This document shows, piece by piece, positions 43,057 to 50,983 of a stretch of 50,983 nucleotides of DNA. How positions within the stretch are numbered: position 1 is the stretch's first letter; the number at the start of each line of letters is the position of its first letter. Source of the DNA: Candidatus Latescibacterota bacterium. Its GTDB lineage: Bacteria; JAAXHH01; JABIQT01. Both the position numbers and the translations under genes were made by a program. The stretch is from contig JABIQT010000051.1 of the NCBI GenBank assembly GCA_018667995.1, positions 1-50,983 of the forward strand, given 5' to 3'. The notes below the pieces were generated by a model. It did no database searches. It had not been told where the DNA came from and saw nothing but the letters and a program-made list of their open reading frames with translations.

Positions 43057-44404
43057 CCTGCTCTTCTCTCTCTTCCTTAGCAACCAGATCCAGGGGAGCT
43101 CTGTCCGGGATCTTGATTGTTACCCGAGTCCCAGCATCCGGCTGACTGTGAAAGTCCAGGTCGAATTGGCTACCAAAAATAACCATAAGCCTTTCATTCA
43201 CGTTACTGAGCCCGATGCCCGCCGTCATGACTGAATTCAATTTGACCGCTGGTACACCGACACCGTCATCGGCCACCTCAATGACTACGGCATTTTCAAC
43301 TAGACGACTTGAAATCGCAATAGAACCGCCGTCAACCTTCGATGATAGTCCGTGTTTTATCGCATTTTCAACGATAGGCTGTAGCACCATATTCGGGATC
43401 AGCACGTCCAGAGTGTCCGGATCGATATGCCGATTAATCCTTAATTTATCCTTACCGAATCTAACCAATTCTATATCGAGATAGCTGTCAATGAATGCCA
43501 ACTCATCGCGAAGTGTTACCAGATCTTCTTCCGTACTCAGAAGACGACGCAGGATAGTGGATAGTTTCTGCACGATCTGTCGAGCTTTACGGGGATCTGT
43601 CCGCACCGTTGCAGCAATGGAGTTCAGCGTGTTGAACAGGAAGTGAGGATTGATCTGGCTCTGTAAAGCGTCGAATCTCGCTCTGGTTACTAGCGCCGCC
43701 TGCTTTTCAAGCATGGCCTCTATGCGTGTGCTATTCCAGATCTTTAAGGGAATGCCGAGACAGGCCACGGTGCTGACAAATACACCAAAATATACAAGAG
43801 GTCCTTCTGGCGTGAGGCTGAACAGCCAGCCCTCCGAAGCGAAACGTTGACTAACGGTAACTCTGAGGATCTCCATAACGACACACGCGAAGACAAGAGC
43901 CACCTGCCACCTGGGCCGGGAGGTCACAATGCTCGATTTCAGAAATCGGTACACATTCATTAAGGTAATAGGTGAGAAGTTCCAGACAGCATCGCGGGTA
44001 GGACAGGTGATGCTGACCAATCCACCAGCCAGGCCAAACAGGGCACCCATAGGCACTGCCAGCACCTCACCGCTTAAAGCGGGTATAATTCCCAATGCCG
44101 ATCCGGTTACAAATCCTATTAGAGGCCCCGTCAGCAACCCTATCAATAGCGTTCCTGCGAGTGTAATATCAGCACCGGCATACCCTAATAGTAGACGACA
44201 CACCACGCCAATGGCGACCAGTGACCCGAAGAGTGACGCGAATTGCCAGTCCTCTCTGCGGCCCCGTTCCTCCGCCAACAATATGCGTCGAAAGAACGTA
44301 TATCTCACGAGGATCGTCGCCAGGCTGGTCATGACCCCGATCTTCACAAGTAGAGTGACAAGAATAAACTGGTCAGCGCTGAGCAGAATACCAGAGGATA
44401 TCAT
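43031..44404 (-). CDS. LytS-like sensor histidine kinase (5TM-LYT)
   Basis: 457 residues. The N-terminal half has about six hydrophobic segments, including AGTLLIGLLTGPLIGFVTG and GALFGLAGGLVSI, typical of the 5TM receptor of the LytS/YehU group. The phospho-acceptor His is in QSQINPHFLFNTLNSIAATV, followed by a GHKL ATPase with N box LQPIVENAIKHGL and G boxes VADDGVGVP and GIGLSNVNERL. It signals from the inner membrane to the overlapping LytTR regulator gene. It is divergent from the riboflavin operon across a 220-bp gap. Confidence 0.92.
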   Translation of the reverse strand: MISSGILLSADQFILVTLLVKIGVMTSLATILVRYTFFRRILLAEERGRREDWQFASLFGSLVAIGVVCRLLLGYAGADITLAGTLLIGLLTGPLIGFVTGSALGIIPALSGEVLAVPMGALFGLAGGLVSITCPTRDAVWNFSPITLMNVYRFLKSSIVTSRPRWQVALVFACVVMEILRVTVSQRFASEGWLFSLTPEGPLVYFGVFVSTVACLGIPLKIWNSTRIEAMLEKQAALVTRARFDALQSQINPHFLFNTLNSIAATVRTDPRKARQIVQKLSTILRRLLSTEEDLVTLRDELAFIDSYLDIELVRFGKDKLRINRHIDPDTLDVLIPNMVLQPIVENAIKHGLSSKVDGGSIAISSRLVENAVVIEVADDGVGVPAVKLNSVMTAGIGLSNVNERLMVIFGSQFDLDFHSQPDAGTRVTIKIPDRAPLDLVAKEEREEQDVHSYGDR

Positions 44405-44520
44405 AGAGTAGATCCATCCGCGCAGGCCTGGAAGACCTTCGTCCGGCCATATAACAACCCACTTGAAAACATGGAATCAAGCTAGGATTTAATCCAGGAT
44501 ACTGTCAAGTAAAATCGGGT

Positions 44521-44549
44521 TTGACAATATGTTATGACTGGGATATATA
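44521..44549 (+). promoter_or_regulatory. Candidate sigma-70 promoter of the riboflavin operon
   Basis: TTGACA (44521-44526), a 17-nt spacer and TATATA (44544-44549) precede ribD by 75 bp. The -35 is perfect and the -10 matches four of six positions. The 75-nt leader is too short for an FMN riboswitch and has none of its conserved boxes. Confidence 0.55.
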
Positions 44550-44624
44550 GTGGTGTTTCATGCCCCGAGACGGAGTCAATGGCATCTACGTCAGGCGGAA
44601 ATACATAGGAAATAAGGAAAGCTC

Positions 44625-45731
44625 ATGGCATCATCAAATAGTGACGAGAAGTGGATGGCCCGTGCCCTCGAACTGGCCGCTCTTGGACGCGGAAAGACCA
44701 GTCCCAATCCCCTTGTGGGCGCAGTCGTTGTTGCCAATCAATGCCTGATCGGTGAGGGCTACCATCCGGCCGTTGGGCAGGCCCATGCCGAGGTATTCGC
44801 TCTCAATGCGGCAGCCGGAAATACGAAAGGAAGCACGGTGTATGTGACACTGGAGCCATGCAGCTTTCATGGTCGTACTCCTCCCTGCGCCCAAGCCCTG
44901 ATCCAAGCGGGCGTGACTCGTGTCGTGGTAGCAATGGAAGATCCCGATTCACGAGTTTCCGGTAAGGGAATACATTACCTACGCCAGGCCGGTGTGGACG
45001 TCAACGTGGGAGTCCTTGAGCCCGAGGCGCGACAGCTAAATGCCGCTTACATACACCACAGGACATCAGGAAAACCACTTGTTCTCCTCAAGATTGCGCA
45101 GACGCTGGACGGTCAAATTGCCACACAATCCGGTCAGTCCCAGTGGATCACAGGGCAGGAAGCCAGATCTCGCGTCCACCTGATGCGCAGCGAGTCCGAT
45201 GCGGTACTCGTCGGTGTGGGAACAGTGTTGGCGGATGATCCTCTTCTCTCTGTCCGCCACATTGCCGGTCCGCAGCCACGGCGTGTAGTACTCGACACCA
45301 CCGGAAGAACACCATCCCATGCGCGAATTCTTGTGCCGATCGATGACACTACTACTTTGGTATACGTGACCGAGAGGGCCGATCTACGCGAGAGGCGTCG
45401 CATCGAGGCATCGGGGGCTCTCTGTCTCCCAATGCCTCGGTCGGAGGATGGTAAGATAGACATCGGCCACGTATTGTTAGACCTCGGTGAACGAGACATT
45501 ATGGACCTTATGATAGAGGGTGGCCAAGGTATCGCTACTTCATTTCTGAAGGCGAGGGCGGCTCAACGTATGGCATGTTTCGTAGCTCCGAGGTTGTTGG
45601 GCACGGGTATCCCTGCTATCGGAGATCTGGGCATCACTCACATGAATGGAACCGTATGCGTCTCTGACGTCTTGATTGAGCAACTTGGCGACGACCTCTT
45701 GATCTCAGGAACACTTGAATACAACAACTGA
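44625..45731 (+). CDS. ribD: RibD bifunctional diaminohydroxyphosphoribosylaminopyrimidine deaminase / uracil reductase
   Basis: 368 residues; ATG with AAGGAA 6 nt upstream. The deaminase domain has SPNPLVGAVVV, the zinc motif HAEVFAL and EPCSFHGRTPPCAQAL. The reductase domain begins after about residue 145 (KPLVLLKIAQTLDGQIA) and has AVLVGVGTVLADDPLLSVR. It performs the second and third steps of riboflavin synthesis in the cytoplasm. It is the first gene of the rib operon, with ribE 13 bp downstream. Confidence 0.96.
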   Translation: MASSNSDEKWMARALELAALGRGKTSPNPLVGAVVVANQCLIGEGYHPAVGQAHAEVFALNAAAGNTKGSTVYVTLEPCSFHGRTPPCAQALIQAGVTRVVVAMEDPDSRVSGKGIHYLRQAGVDVNVGVLEPEARQLNAAYIHHRTSGKPLVLLKIAQTLDGQIATQSGQSQWITGQEARSRVHLMRSESDAVLVGVGTVLADDPLLSVRHIAGPQPRRVVLDTTGRTPSHARILVPIDDTTTLVYVTERADLRERRRIEASGALCLPMPRSEDGKIDIGHVLLDLGERDIMDLMIEGGQGIATSFLKARAAQRMACFVAPRLLGTGIPAIGDLGITHMNGTVCVSDVLIEQLGDDLLISGTLEYNN

Positions 45732-45744
45732 AAGCAGGCCTTGA

Positions 45745-46362
45745 ATGTTTACAGGAATCATTGAGACCCAGGGAACGATCGAGACGATAGATCGCACTGA
45801 GACTGACATGACTGTTAGTATCGAGGCGCCGGAAATCACGGGAGATACTAATATTGGTGCCAGCATAGCGGTCAATGGGACCTGTCTGACCGTTGTCACA
45901 ATGGGCGCCAGTCAATTCACCGTTCAACTGGTACAAGAAACAATAGAGCGAACCAACCTGGGCCTTCTCGCCATTGGGGATGCCGTCAATCTTGAAAGAA
46001 CGATGAAATTATCTGACCGGATAGATGGTCATATCGTTCAGGGGCATGTGGATGGAGTCGGACGAATCTCAGGTCGTGAGAACCGCGGAAACAGCATCTG
46101 GTATACCATTGAAATTCCGGTCCATTTATCGCCGTATCTCATTGAGAAAGGGTCAATTGCTATCGATGGAATTAGCTTGACAATAGCCGATCTCGCCGAT
46201 AATATGTGTGCCGTGGCAATCATCCCACACACCGCAGAAATCACTACGTTCGGCACAAGAAAAACCGGCGACTCTGTGAACATTGAAGTGGATATGATCA
46301 GCAAGTATGTGGAGTCTCTCCTGCGTGCTGGTCGGATACCCTCCGACCATGCGGTTGGATAG
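45745..46362 (+). CDS. ribE: Riboflavin synthase alpha chain
   Basis: 205 residues with two internally repeated lumazine-binding modules. The first starts MFTGIIETQGTIETID and contains IAVNGTCLTVV; the second starts near residue 97 with GHIVQGHVDGVGRI and contains IAIDGISLTIADL. The enzyme dismutates two molecules of 6,7-dimethyl-8-ribityllumazine to riboflavin as a trimer. The ribosome-binding site is weak (CAGG), and translation may be coupled to ribD 13 bp upstream. Confidence 0.95.
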   Translation: MFTGIIETQGTIETIDRTETDMTVSIEAPEITGDTNIGASIAVNGTCLTVVTMGASQFTVQLVQETIERTNLGLLAIGDAVNLERTMKLSDRIDGHIVQGHVDGVGRISGRENRGNSIWYTIEIPVHLSPYLIEKGSIAIDGISLTIADLADNMCAVAIIPHTAEITTFGTRKTGDSVNIEVDMISKYVESLLRAGRIPSDHAVG

Positions 46363-46405
46363 TTATCTCCAATACAAAAAATAATGCGATGTAAGGATCG
46401 AATAG

Positions 46406-47656
46406 ATGTCGGTTTTCTGCAGTATCGCCGAGGCAATTGAGGAGATCAAAGCGGGGCGCATCCTCGTCGTCTGCGATGATGAGGACCGCGAAAATGAGGG
46501 CGATTTCATAATGGCGGCCGATCGGGTCACCCCTGAGACGATTAACTTCATGGCTGTCTATGGTCGCGGTCTGATCTGTCTCCCAACGACCCGTCAACGG
46601 CTTGAAGAGCTAAAGATTCCCGCCATGGTCGATGACGATCAGAATACAGCCATATTAGGCACACGGTTCACGATCTCCGTGGATGCCGTGAATGGCACCA
46701 CGACCGGAATATCTGCCCATGACCGATCCGAAACTATCCGCGTCTTCGTTCGTGAGGAAAGCCGACCAGAGGATTTGGCACGTCCAGGACACATCTTCCC
46801 GCTTCAGGCATTCGATGGCGGAGTCCTGAGACGCTCGGGGCATACCGAGGCCACGGTCGACTTGGCTCGTATGGCCGGACTCTATCCGGCGGGTGTGCTC
46901 TGCGAGATCATGGATGACGATGGTTCCATGGCAAGAATGCCAAAGTTGATGGAAATCGCAGAGGCCCACGACCTAAAGATCATCACCATAAAAGACTTGA
47001 TCGCGTATCGCAAGAAAACTGAGCGCCTGATCAAGCGAATCGTTACAACGCCAATGCCCAGCAGGTATGGTGAGTTTACCTCCCATCTGTACGAGGACAC
47101 ACTCACGGGTGAACACCACGTGGCCCTGGTAAAAGGGGATGTGGCGGATGCGAAAGATGTCCTGGTTCGCGTCCATTCTCAATGTCTGACAGGTGATGTT
47201 TTCGGGTCCCTCCGGTGTGACTGTGGTGAGCAGCTACAGAAAGCGCTCCAACAGATCAATGATGCCGGGCGGGGAGTCCTGCTCTATATGCGTCAAGAAG
47301 GACGGGGAATTGGTCTGGCGAATAAACTGCGTGCCTATGCCCTTCAGGATCAAGGGCACGACACAGTTGAAGCCAACCTCCAACTCGGACTTCCCGTCGA
47401 TGCCAGAGACTACGGCATTGGAGCTCAGATTCTGTCGGATATCGGACTCACATCCATCCGGATTATGACCAATAATCCCGACAAACGGATTGGTATTGAG
47501 GGTTACGGACTTACGGTAGTTGATCGGATAGCCCTAGAGACCTCCCCCAATGAATACAATGCCCGGTATCTCGCCACGAAACGAGGTAAACTAGGTCACC
47601 TACTCAGCGAATTCGATGAGGATATGATCCAGGAGAAAACCAAGGTCGACAGTTAG
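46406..47656 (+). CDS. ribBA: RibBA: DHBP synthase / GTP cyclohydrolase II fusion
   Basis: 416 residues. The RibB domain (about 1-205) has DDEDRENEGDFIMAAD, GLICLPTT and RSGHTEATVDLARMAG. The RibA domain (about 206-405) has the zinc motif SQCLTGDVFGSLRCDCGEQL with three Cys, and RQEGRGIGLANKL; it ends near MTNNPDKR. It supplies both precursors of the lumazine: 3,4-dihydroxy-2-butanone 4-phosphate from ribulose 5-phosphate, and the pyrimidine from GTP. AAGGAT lies about 9 nt before the ATG. It lies between ribE and ribH. Confidence 0.96.
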   Translation: MSVFCSIAEAIEEIKAGRILVVCDDEDRENEGDFIMAADRVTPETINFMAVYGRGLICLPTTRQRLEELKIPAMVDDDQNTAILGTRFTISVDAVNGTTTGISAHDRSETIRVFVREESRPEDLARPGHIFPLQAFDGGVLRRSGHTEATVDLARMAGLYPAGVLCEIMDDDGSMARMPKLMEIAEAHDLKIITIKDLIAYRKKTERLIKRIVTTPMPSRYGEFTSHLYEDTLTGEHHVALVKGDVADAKDVLVRVHSQCLTGDVFGSLRCDCGEQLQKALQQINDAGRGVLLYMRQEGRGIGLANKLRAYALQDQGHDTVEANLQLGLPVDARDYGIGAQILSDIGLTSIRIMTNNPDKRIGIEGYGLTVVDRIALETSPNEYNARYLATKRGKLGHLLSEFDEDMIQEKTKVDS

Positions 47657-47680
47657 ATTCAGTAGGTGAAGGAGAGATCA

Positions 47681-48160
47681 GTGGCAAACGTATATGAAGG
47701 CGGCTTGACCAATGCCGGAAGCGGCAGGTTTGGGATTGTAGTGAGCCGTTTTAACGAATTCATCAATGTACGATTACTGGATGGTGCCCTCGATTGCCTT
47801 CGCAGACATGGTGTGGAGGATGGTAATATCGATGTGGCTTGGGTGCCTGGTGCGTTCGAGATTCCAGTCGTCGCCCGCAAGCTAGCCACATCAGGCAAGT
47901 ACAGCGCCGTAATATGTCTCGGAACTGTAATACGTGGCGCCACCGCCCATTTCGACCATGTGGCCAACGGTGCCACGAGCGGTATTGCAGCCGCGTCCAT
48001 GGATTCTGATGTTCCGGTCATGTTCGGTGTTTTGACCACGGATACCATTGAGCAGGCTATTGAGCGTGCAGGTACCAAAGCAGGAAACAAGGGCTGGGAG
48101 GTGGCTCTCGGTGCCATCGAAATGGCAGACCTGATGACTAGGTTGAGCCCCTCCAAATGA
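47681..48160 (+). CDS. ribH: 6,7-dimethyl-8-ribityllumazine synthase
   Basis: 159 residues from a GTG at 47681, chosen because AAGGAG lies 6-7 nt upstream and the product then begins MANVYEGGL; another GTG at 47666 is in frame. Motifs are [40 protein letters not shown] with the catalytic His, and [20 protein letters not shown]. It condenses the RibB and RibD products to the lumazine and normally forms icosahedral or pentameric shells. Its stop overlaps the nusB start in ATGA. Confidence 0.96.
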   Translation: MANVYEGGLTNAGSGRFGIVVSRFNEFINVRLLDGALDCLRRHGVEDGNIDVAWVPGAFEIPVVARKLATSGKYSAVICLGTVIRGATAHFDHVANGATSGIAAASMDSDVPVMFGVLTTDTIEQAIERAGTKAGNKGWEVALGAIEMADLMTRLSPSK

Positions 48161-48591
48161 GACGTGACAGAGCACAGGAAAGACGCCGCGGCCGCGAACT
48201 AGCCTTACAGGCGTTATATGCCTCTACGCAGACGGAAACACCTGTATCCATTGCAATTGAACGGTTACCAGGTTGGTCTCTCGCATCGGACTCCGCCAGG
48301 CAATTTGCCAAGATGCTGATTGATCGACTTCGCTTACACGACGCTGATATTGAGAAGGCACTGGGGCAAGTCCTTCATCATTGGGATCCCGAGCGTATTG
48401 CCCGCGTTGACGATTGCATTATCAGGCTGGCCACATGTGAATTGATGTTCTGTCCGGATATCCCCTCCGCCGTATCTATCAATGAGGGTATTGAAATGGC
48501 CAAAAAGTACAGTACGGAACAGTCTGGCCGATTTGTAAACGGTATTCTCGATGCCATTTCATCTCAGACCCTGGCTGCACAGGTCCCTTGA
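48157..48591 (+). CDS. nusB: Transcription antitermination factor NusB
   Basis: 144 residues of all-helical pattern. It starts with [15 protein letters not shown] and has the conserved [18 protein letters not shown] and [28 protein letters not shown]. NusB binds boxA RNA with S10 for rRNA antitermination. Its place directly after ribH, with a 4-bp overlap, is a common arrangement in bacteria and ties it to the rib operon. Confidence 0.95.
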   Translation: MRRDRAQERRRGRELALQALYASTQTETPVSIAIERLPGWSLASDSARQFAKMLIDRLRLHDADIEKALGQVLHHWDPERIARVDDCIIRLATCELMFCPDIPSAVSINEGIEMAKKYSTEQSGRFVNGILDAISSQTLAAQVP

Positions 48592-48635
48592 ACTTGGTGC
48601 TTTCCGAGGTGTAATACTCAAAGGAAGGAATCGGG

Positions 48636-49367
48636 GTGCGCTACGGTCTTTTTTCAGACATTCACGGTAACTTGGAAGCCCTGCAGGCCGTGACGGCTGC
48701 TCTGAATGAAGAGAACGTCGACATATTCTGGTGCCTGGGCGACATTGTGGGTTACGGGGCCAATCCCAACGAATGCCTTGAGCAGGTTTGGGACACGACC
48801 TCAGACGTTATAGCCGGAAACCACGATTTCGCAGCCGTCGGCAAGGTCGACTTGACCTACTTCAACCGAAATGCTGCTGAAGCGGCCCTATGGACCATGC
48901 AGAATCTGTCGCGGGCTGGAAGCAGTTATCTGAGCAATCTGCCCTTCGTGCTTCGAAATGGCGAGGTTATGGCAGTACATGCAACTCCTTCCGAACCGGG
49001 AAAATGGGGTTACATCCTTTCGCTGTCCATCGCGGAAATGGAGTTCGGTGCTTTACCAGCAGACGTCACCGTGTGTTTTGTAGGACATACACATGACCCG
49101 GTTATTTTTTACTCTGACGACGAAGACTACGGAGTAGTGCCGGGAATGCAGTGTAATTTGATACCCGGTTTACGATACATCATAAATGTGGGAAGCGTGG
49201 GCCAACCCAGAGACGGAGATCCTCGGGCCGCCTACTGCGTTTATGACTCCGACACTTCCTTGGTGGAGATAAAGAGAGTCGTCTACGACGTGGACGAAGC
49301 TCAGAAGAAGATCCGAAAAGCAGGACTGCCGGAGTTCCTCGCGACCCGCCTTGCCTTTGGCCAGTGA
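48636..49367 (+). CDS. Metallophosphoesterase (YfcE/MJ0936-like)
   Basis: 243 residues from a GTG preceded by AAGGAAGG. All calcineurin-like motifs are visible: DIHGNLEALQAV, GDIVGYGANPNECLEQV, GNHDF, VHATPS and GHTHDP, followed by NVGSVGQPRDGDP. It is a cytoplasmic two-metal phosphodiesterase or phosphatase of unknown natural substrate. It lies 44 bp after nusB, so it may be the last gene of the rib transcript. Confidence 0.9.
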   Translation: MRYGLFSDIHGNLEALQAVTAALNEENVDIFWCLGDIVGYGANPNECLEQVWDTTSDVIAGNHDFAAVGKVDLTYFNRNAAEAALWTMQNLSRAGSSYLSNLPFVLRNGEVMAVHATPSEPGKWGYILSLSIAEMEFGALPADVTVCFVGHTHDPVIFYSDDEDYGVVPGMQCNLIPGLRYIINVGSVGQPRDGDPRAAYCVYDSDTSLVEIKRVVYDVDEAQKKIRKAGLPEFLATRLAFGQ

Positions 49368-49449
49368 CTAGCTTGGTCTTTCCAGTCACGGTGCCCGTCG
49401 ATAGTCGGTACTGGCTGCCCGCAACTAACAATTCTTAAGGTACTACCCA

Positions 49450-50983
49450 ATGAACCAGTCACGAATGCTCTACTTTGTTTTTGCCGGAATAGCTTTTATT
49501 GCCTCTTTCGTCGCTTACCTGATTACGGTGGCACCGACGGTGCCATTCTGGGACGGCGGCGAATTTATTGCAGCCTCGTACATCCTGGGCATACCACATC
49601 CACCCGGATCGCCACTGTACATTCTTCTGGGTCGCCTCTTTTCCGAACTTCCCTTTGGAGAGGTGGCCTGGCGAGTTAACATGTCGTCCGGCCTGTTCAG
49701 TGCGCTGACGGTGGTGATGGTCTATCTCATTGTAGTAAAAGCTGTGAAGATATGGCGGGGCACGCTCGATACCCTCGCAGATCAACTGGCGGCCCATTGT
49801 GGCGGTCTGGTGGGCGCATTAATGTTGGCCTTCTCCGATACATTCTGGTTCAATGCCGTTGAGGCGGAGGTCTATGCTCTAGCCATGCTTATCATGACCG
49901 CTTGCACCTGGTTGACCTTTCATTGGGTAGAACGATTTGACAAACCTGGTAGCGAACGCTATCTCCTCCTCATAGGCTATCTCGCCTTCCTCGGCATAGC
50001 CGTTCACATGTTTACGCTGCTAATTGCCCCTGCCGTGTTCCTCTGTGCGATTGTAACAGACCGCAGGGAGATTGGTACACCATTGACGGCTGGCCTGTTT
50101 GCCGTTATGGGCCTACTCATGGGTAGCGTGGTAGCATCCATAGATCCATTTTTCACAGCCATACCATTGACGCTGATAGGCCTTGTCGCCCTCAAGGGTC
50201 GCGTCCCTTGGGCATGGTTCCTCGTTGGCATTATTGCATCGCTTCTTTTGCTGGCTATAGGATCGGCCGGAGCCGGTGGCTTTAACGAACGTCCAATTGC
50301 ATTTGGTGACTTCGTGATCACGTGGGGCAGCCTGTTATTCACTTTTATGCTCGTCTCCCTCGCACTGCTACTCGTATCAGCTACCTCAAATACTCCTACG
50401 CGCTACGGCTGGAATTTCTGGGCATCCATGCTCGTCCTCGTTACGATCGGTTACAGTGTTAATTTCTACGTTCCCATCAGATCGAGTCAGCAGCCAGCAA
50501 TAAACGAGAATAATCCATCAAACTGGAAAAACTTTGAGGGTTTTCTTGAACGTAAACAGTACGGCCAAGAAAGTATGCTGGTCTCGATGTTCAATAGGAA
50601 GGGCAGTCTCTCTTCCCAGTTCGGGGATGGCGAAAATATCGGATTCTGGCGCTTTTTTTCACGCCAATACGGTAGTCCCGATTTCCCCTCGTGGATGTTT
50701 CCATTGTTGCTCGGACTATTTGGTCTTATGGCGCTGTGGCGTTACGATAAACGTCTCGCGATATTCATGTCAGCCATCATACTTATCTGCAGTGTGGGAC
50801 TGATCCTGTACATGAATTTCTCGGATGGATCTCGCGGTATTCAGAGGGAGGTTCGCGAACGGGATTACTTCTTTACCCCTGCTTTCGTGTACTTTTCTAT
50901 CCTCATGGGACTTGGAGTTGTCCAGGTATTGGCCCAGATAAAAGGATGGGTGAGCGACCTCAAGCTCCCTGCCGTTCCGATCA
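49450..50983 (+). CDS. DUF2723 (protein O-mannosyltransferase-like) membrane protein, 3' truncated
   Basis: At least 511 residues; the frame is open from the ATG at 49450 to the window end. The N-terminus holds a membrane helix, then the DUF2723 core VPFWDGGEFIAASYILGIPH, PPGSPLYILLGR and LPFGEVAWRVNMSSGLFSAL. These parallel the DE-containing first loop of GT-C glycosyltransferases, and the acidic pair in DGGEF is the probable catalytic site. About ten further hydrophobic segments follow, and RERDYFFTPAFVYF near the end is another family hallmark. It is likely an inner-membrane lipid-sugar-dependent glycosyltransferase. The C-terminal soluble part lies outside the window. Confidence 0.88.
   Translation, partial: MNQSRMLYFVFAGIAFIASFVAYLITVAPTVPFWDGGEFIAASYILGIPHPPGSPLYILLGRLFSELPFGEVAWRVNMSSGLFSALTVVMVYLIVVKAVKIWRGTLDTLADQLAAHCGGLVGALMLAFSDTFWFNAVEAEVYALAMLIMTACTWLTFHWVERFDKPGSERYLLLIGYLAFLGIAVHMFTLLIAPAVFLCAIVTDRREIGTPLTAGLFAVMGLLMGSVVASIDPFFTAIPLTLIGLVALKGRVPWAWFLVGIIASLLLLAIGSAGAGGFNERPIAFGDFVITWGSLLFTFMLVSLALLLVSATSNTPTRYGWNFWASMLVLVTIGYSVNFYVPIRSSQQPAINENNPSNWKNFEGFLERKQYGQESMLVSMFNRKGSLSSQFGDGENIGFWRFFSRQYGSPDFPSWMFPLLLGLFGLMALWRYDKRLAIFMSAIILICSVGLILYMNFSDGSRGIQREVRERDYFFTPAFVYFSILMGLGVVQVLAQIKGWVSDLKLPAVPI

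Noticed and set aside
44405-44624. FMN riboswitch upstream of ribD
   Set aside because: None of the conserved RFN sequence boxes could be found and the leader from the predicted promoter is only about 75 nt.
1-50983. tRNA, rRNA, CRISPR, insertion sequences or prophage genes
   Set aside because: I looked for tRNA cloverleaf ends, regularly spaced repeats, transposase and integrase motifs and found none that I could support.

Overview
The window is 51 kb of bacterial chromosome with moderate GC content, dense coding and no rRNA, tRNA, CRISPR array, insertion sequence or phage gene that I can see. An LptD-type LPS assembly protein, lipoprotein-like and outer-membrane beta-barrel proteins, a DUF2723 membrane protein, a DUF3187 protein, a MoxR/DUF58 pair and many TPR-GWxTD proteins point to a Gram-negative (diderm) bacterium of the broad FCB assemblage, for example a Latescibacterota-, Gemmatimonadota- or Rhodothermota-like lineage. 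I cannot place it more precisely from sequence reading alone.

Layout. 1-1009: tail of a MoxR-type ATPase followed by a DUF58 protein. 1017-7840, minus strand: lptD, a sugar-type ABC ATPase without permeases, an S1/P1 nuclease or zinc phospholipase C-like enzyme, an amidohydrolase and an M48 protease. 8019-8918: an APH-fold kinase-like gene with an altered catalytic loop. 9089-11434, minus: a sigma-54 response regulator and era. 11588-12199: a small GT9-like hypothetical gene behind a promoter that would give a leaderless transcript. 12399-26665, plus: six tandem paralogous exported TPR-GWxTD proteins, about 14 kb, with gaps of 43 bp or less and one 4-bp overlap. 26686-37723, minus: a lasso-peptide-type RiPP cluster. 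37939-39411: a sulfatase. 39545-42263: pckA and a DUF3187 protein. 42280-44404, minus: a LytS/LytTR two-component pair. 44625-48591, plus: riboflavin operon ribD-ribE-ribBA-ribH-nusB, then a metallophosphoesterase and a truncated DUF2723 gene at the window end.

The most interesting part is the RiPP cluster. In transcription order it reads A3 - C2 - B2 - A2 - B1 - C1 - A1 - (terminator) - D1 - nucleotidyltransferase - D2. It has one RRE/PqqD protein (B1) and one transglutaminase-like leader peptidase (B2), but two asparagine-synthetase-like cyclases, two ABC exporters and three precursor genes. Two precursors (53 and 52 codons) are so short that routine annotation could miss them. All three precursors carry the lasso leader motif YxxPxLxxxGxxxxxT with exact spacing (P replaced by K in A1). 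What follows the leader does not fit a canonical lasso core: none has Asp or Glu at position 7-9 after the expected cleavage site. A2 and A3 end in near-identical, very basic tails containing GWDKRRRR, and A1 ends with a calcium-loop-like DTDGDGVGD segment and GWN. Three internal promoters of the cluster share a GGG-AAA-CCC-type inverted repeat touching or within 2 nt of the -35 box, which suggests a dedicated regulator.

The other notable part is the neighbouring six-gene TPR-GWxTD operon. It is convergent with the RiPP cluster and probably encodes a set of exported proteins of unknown function.
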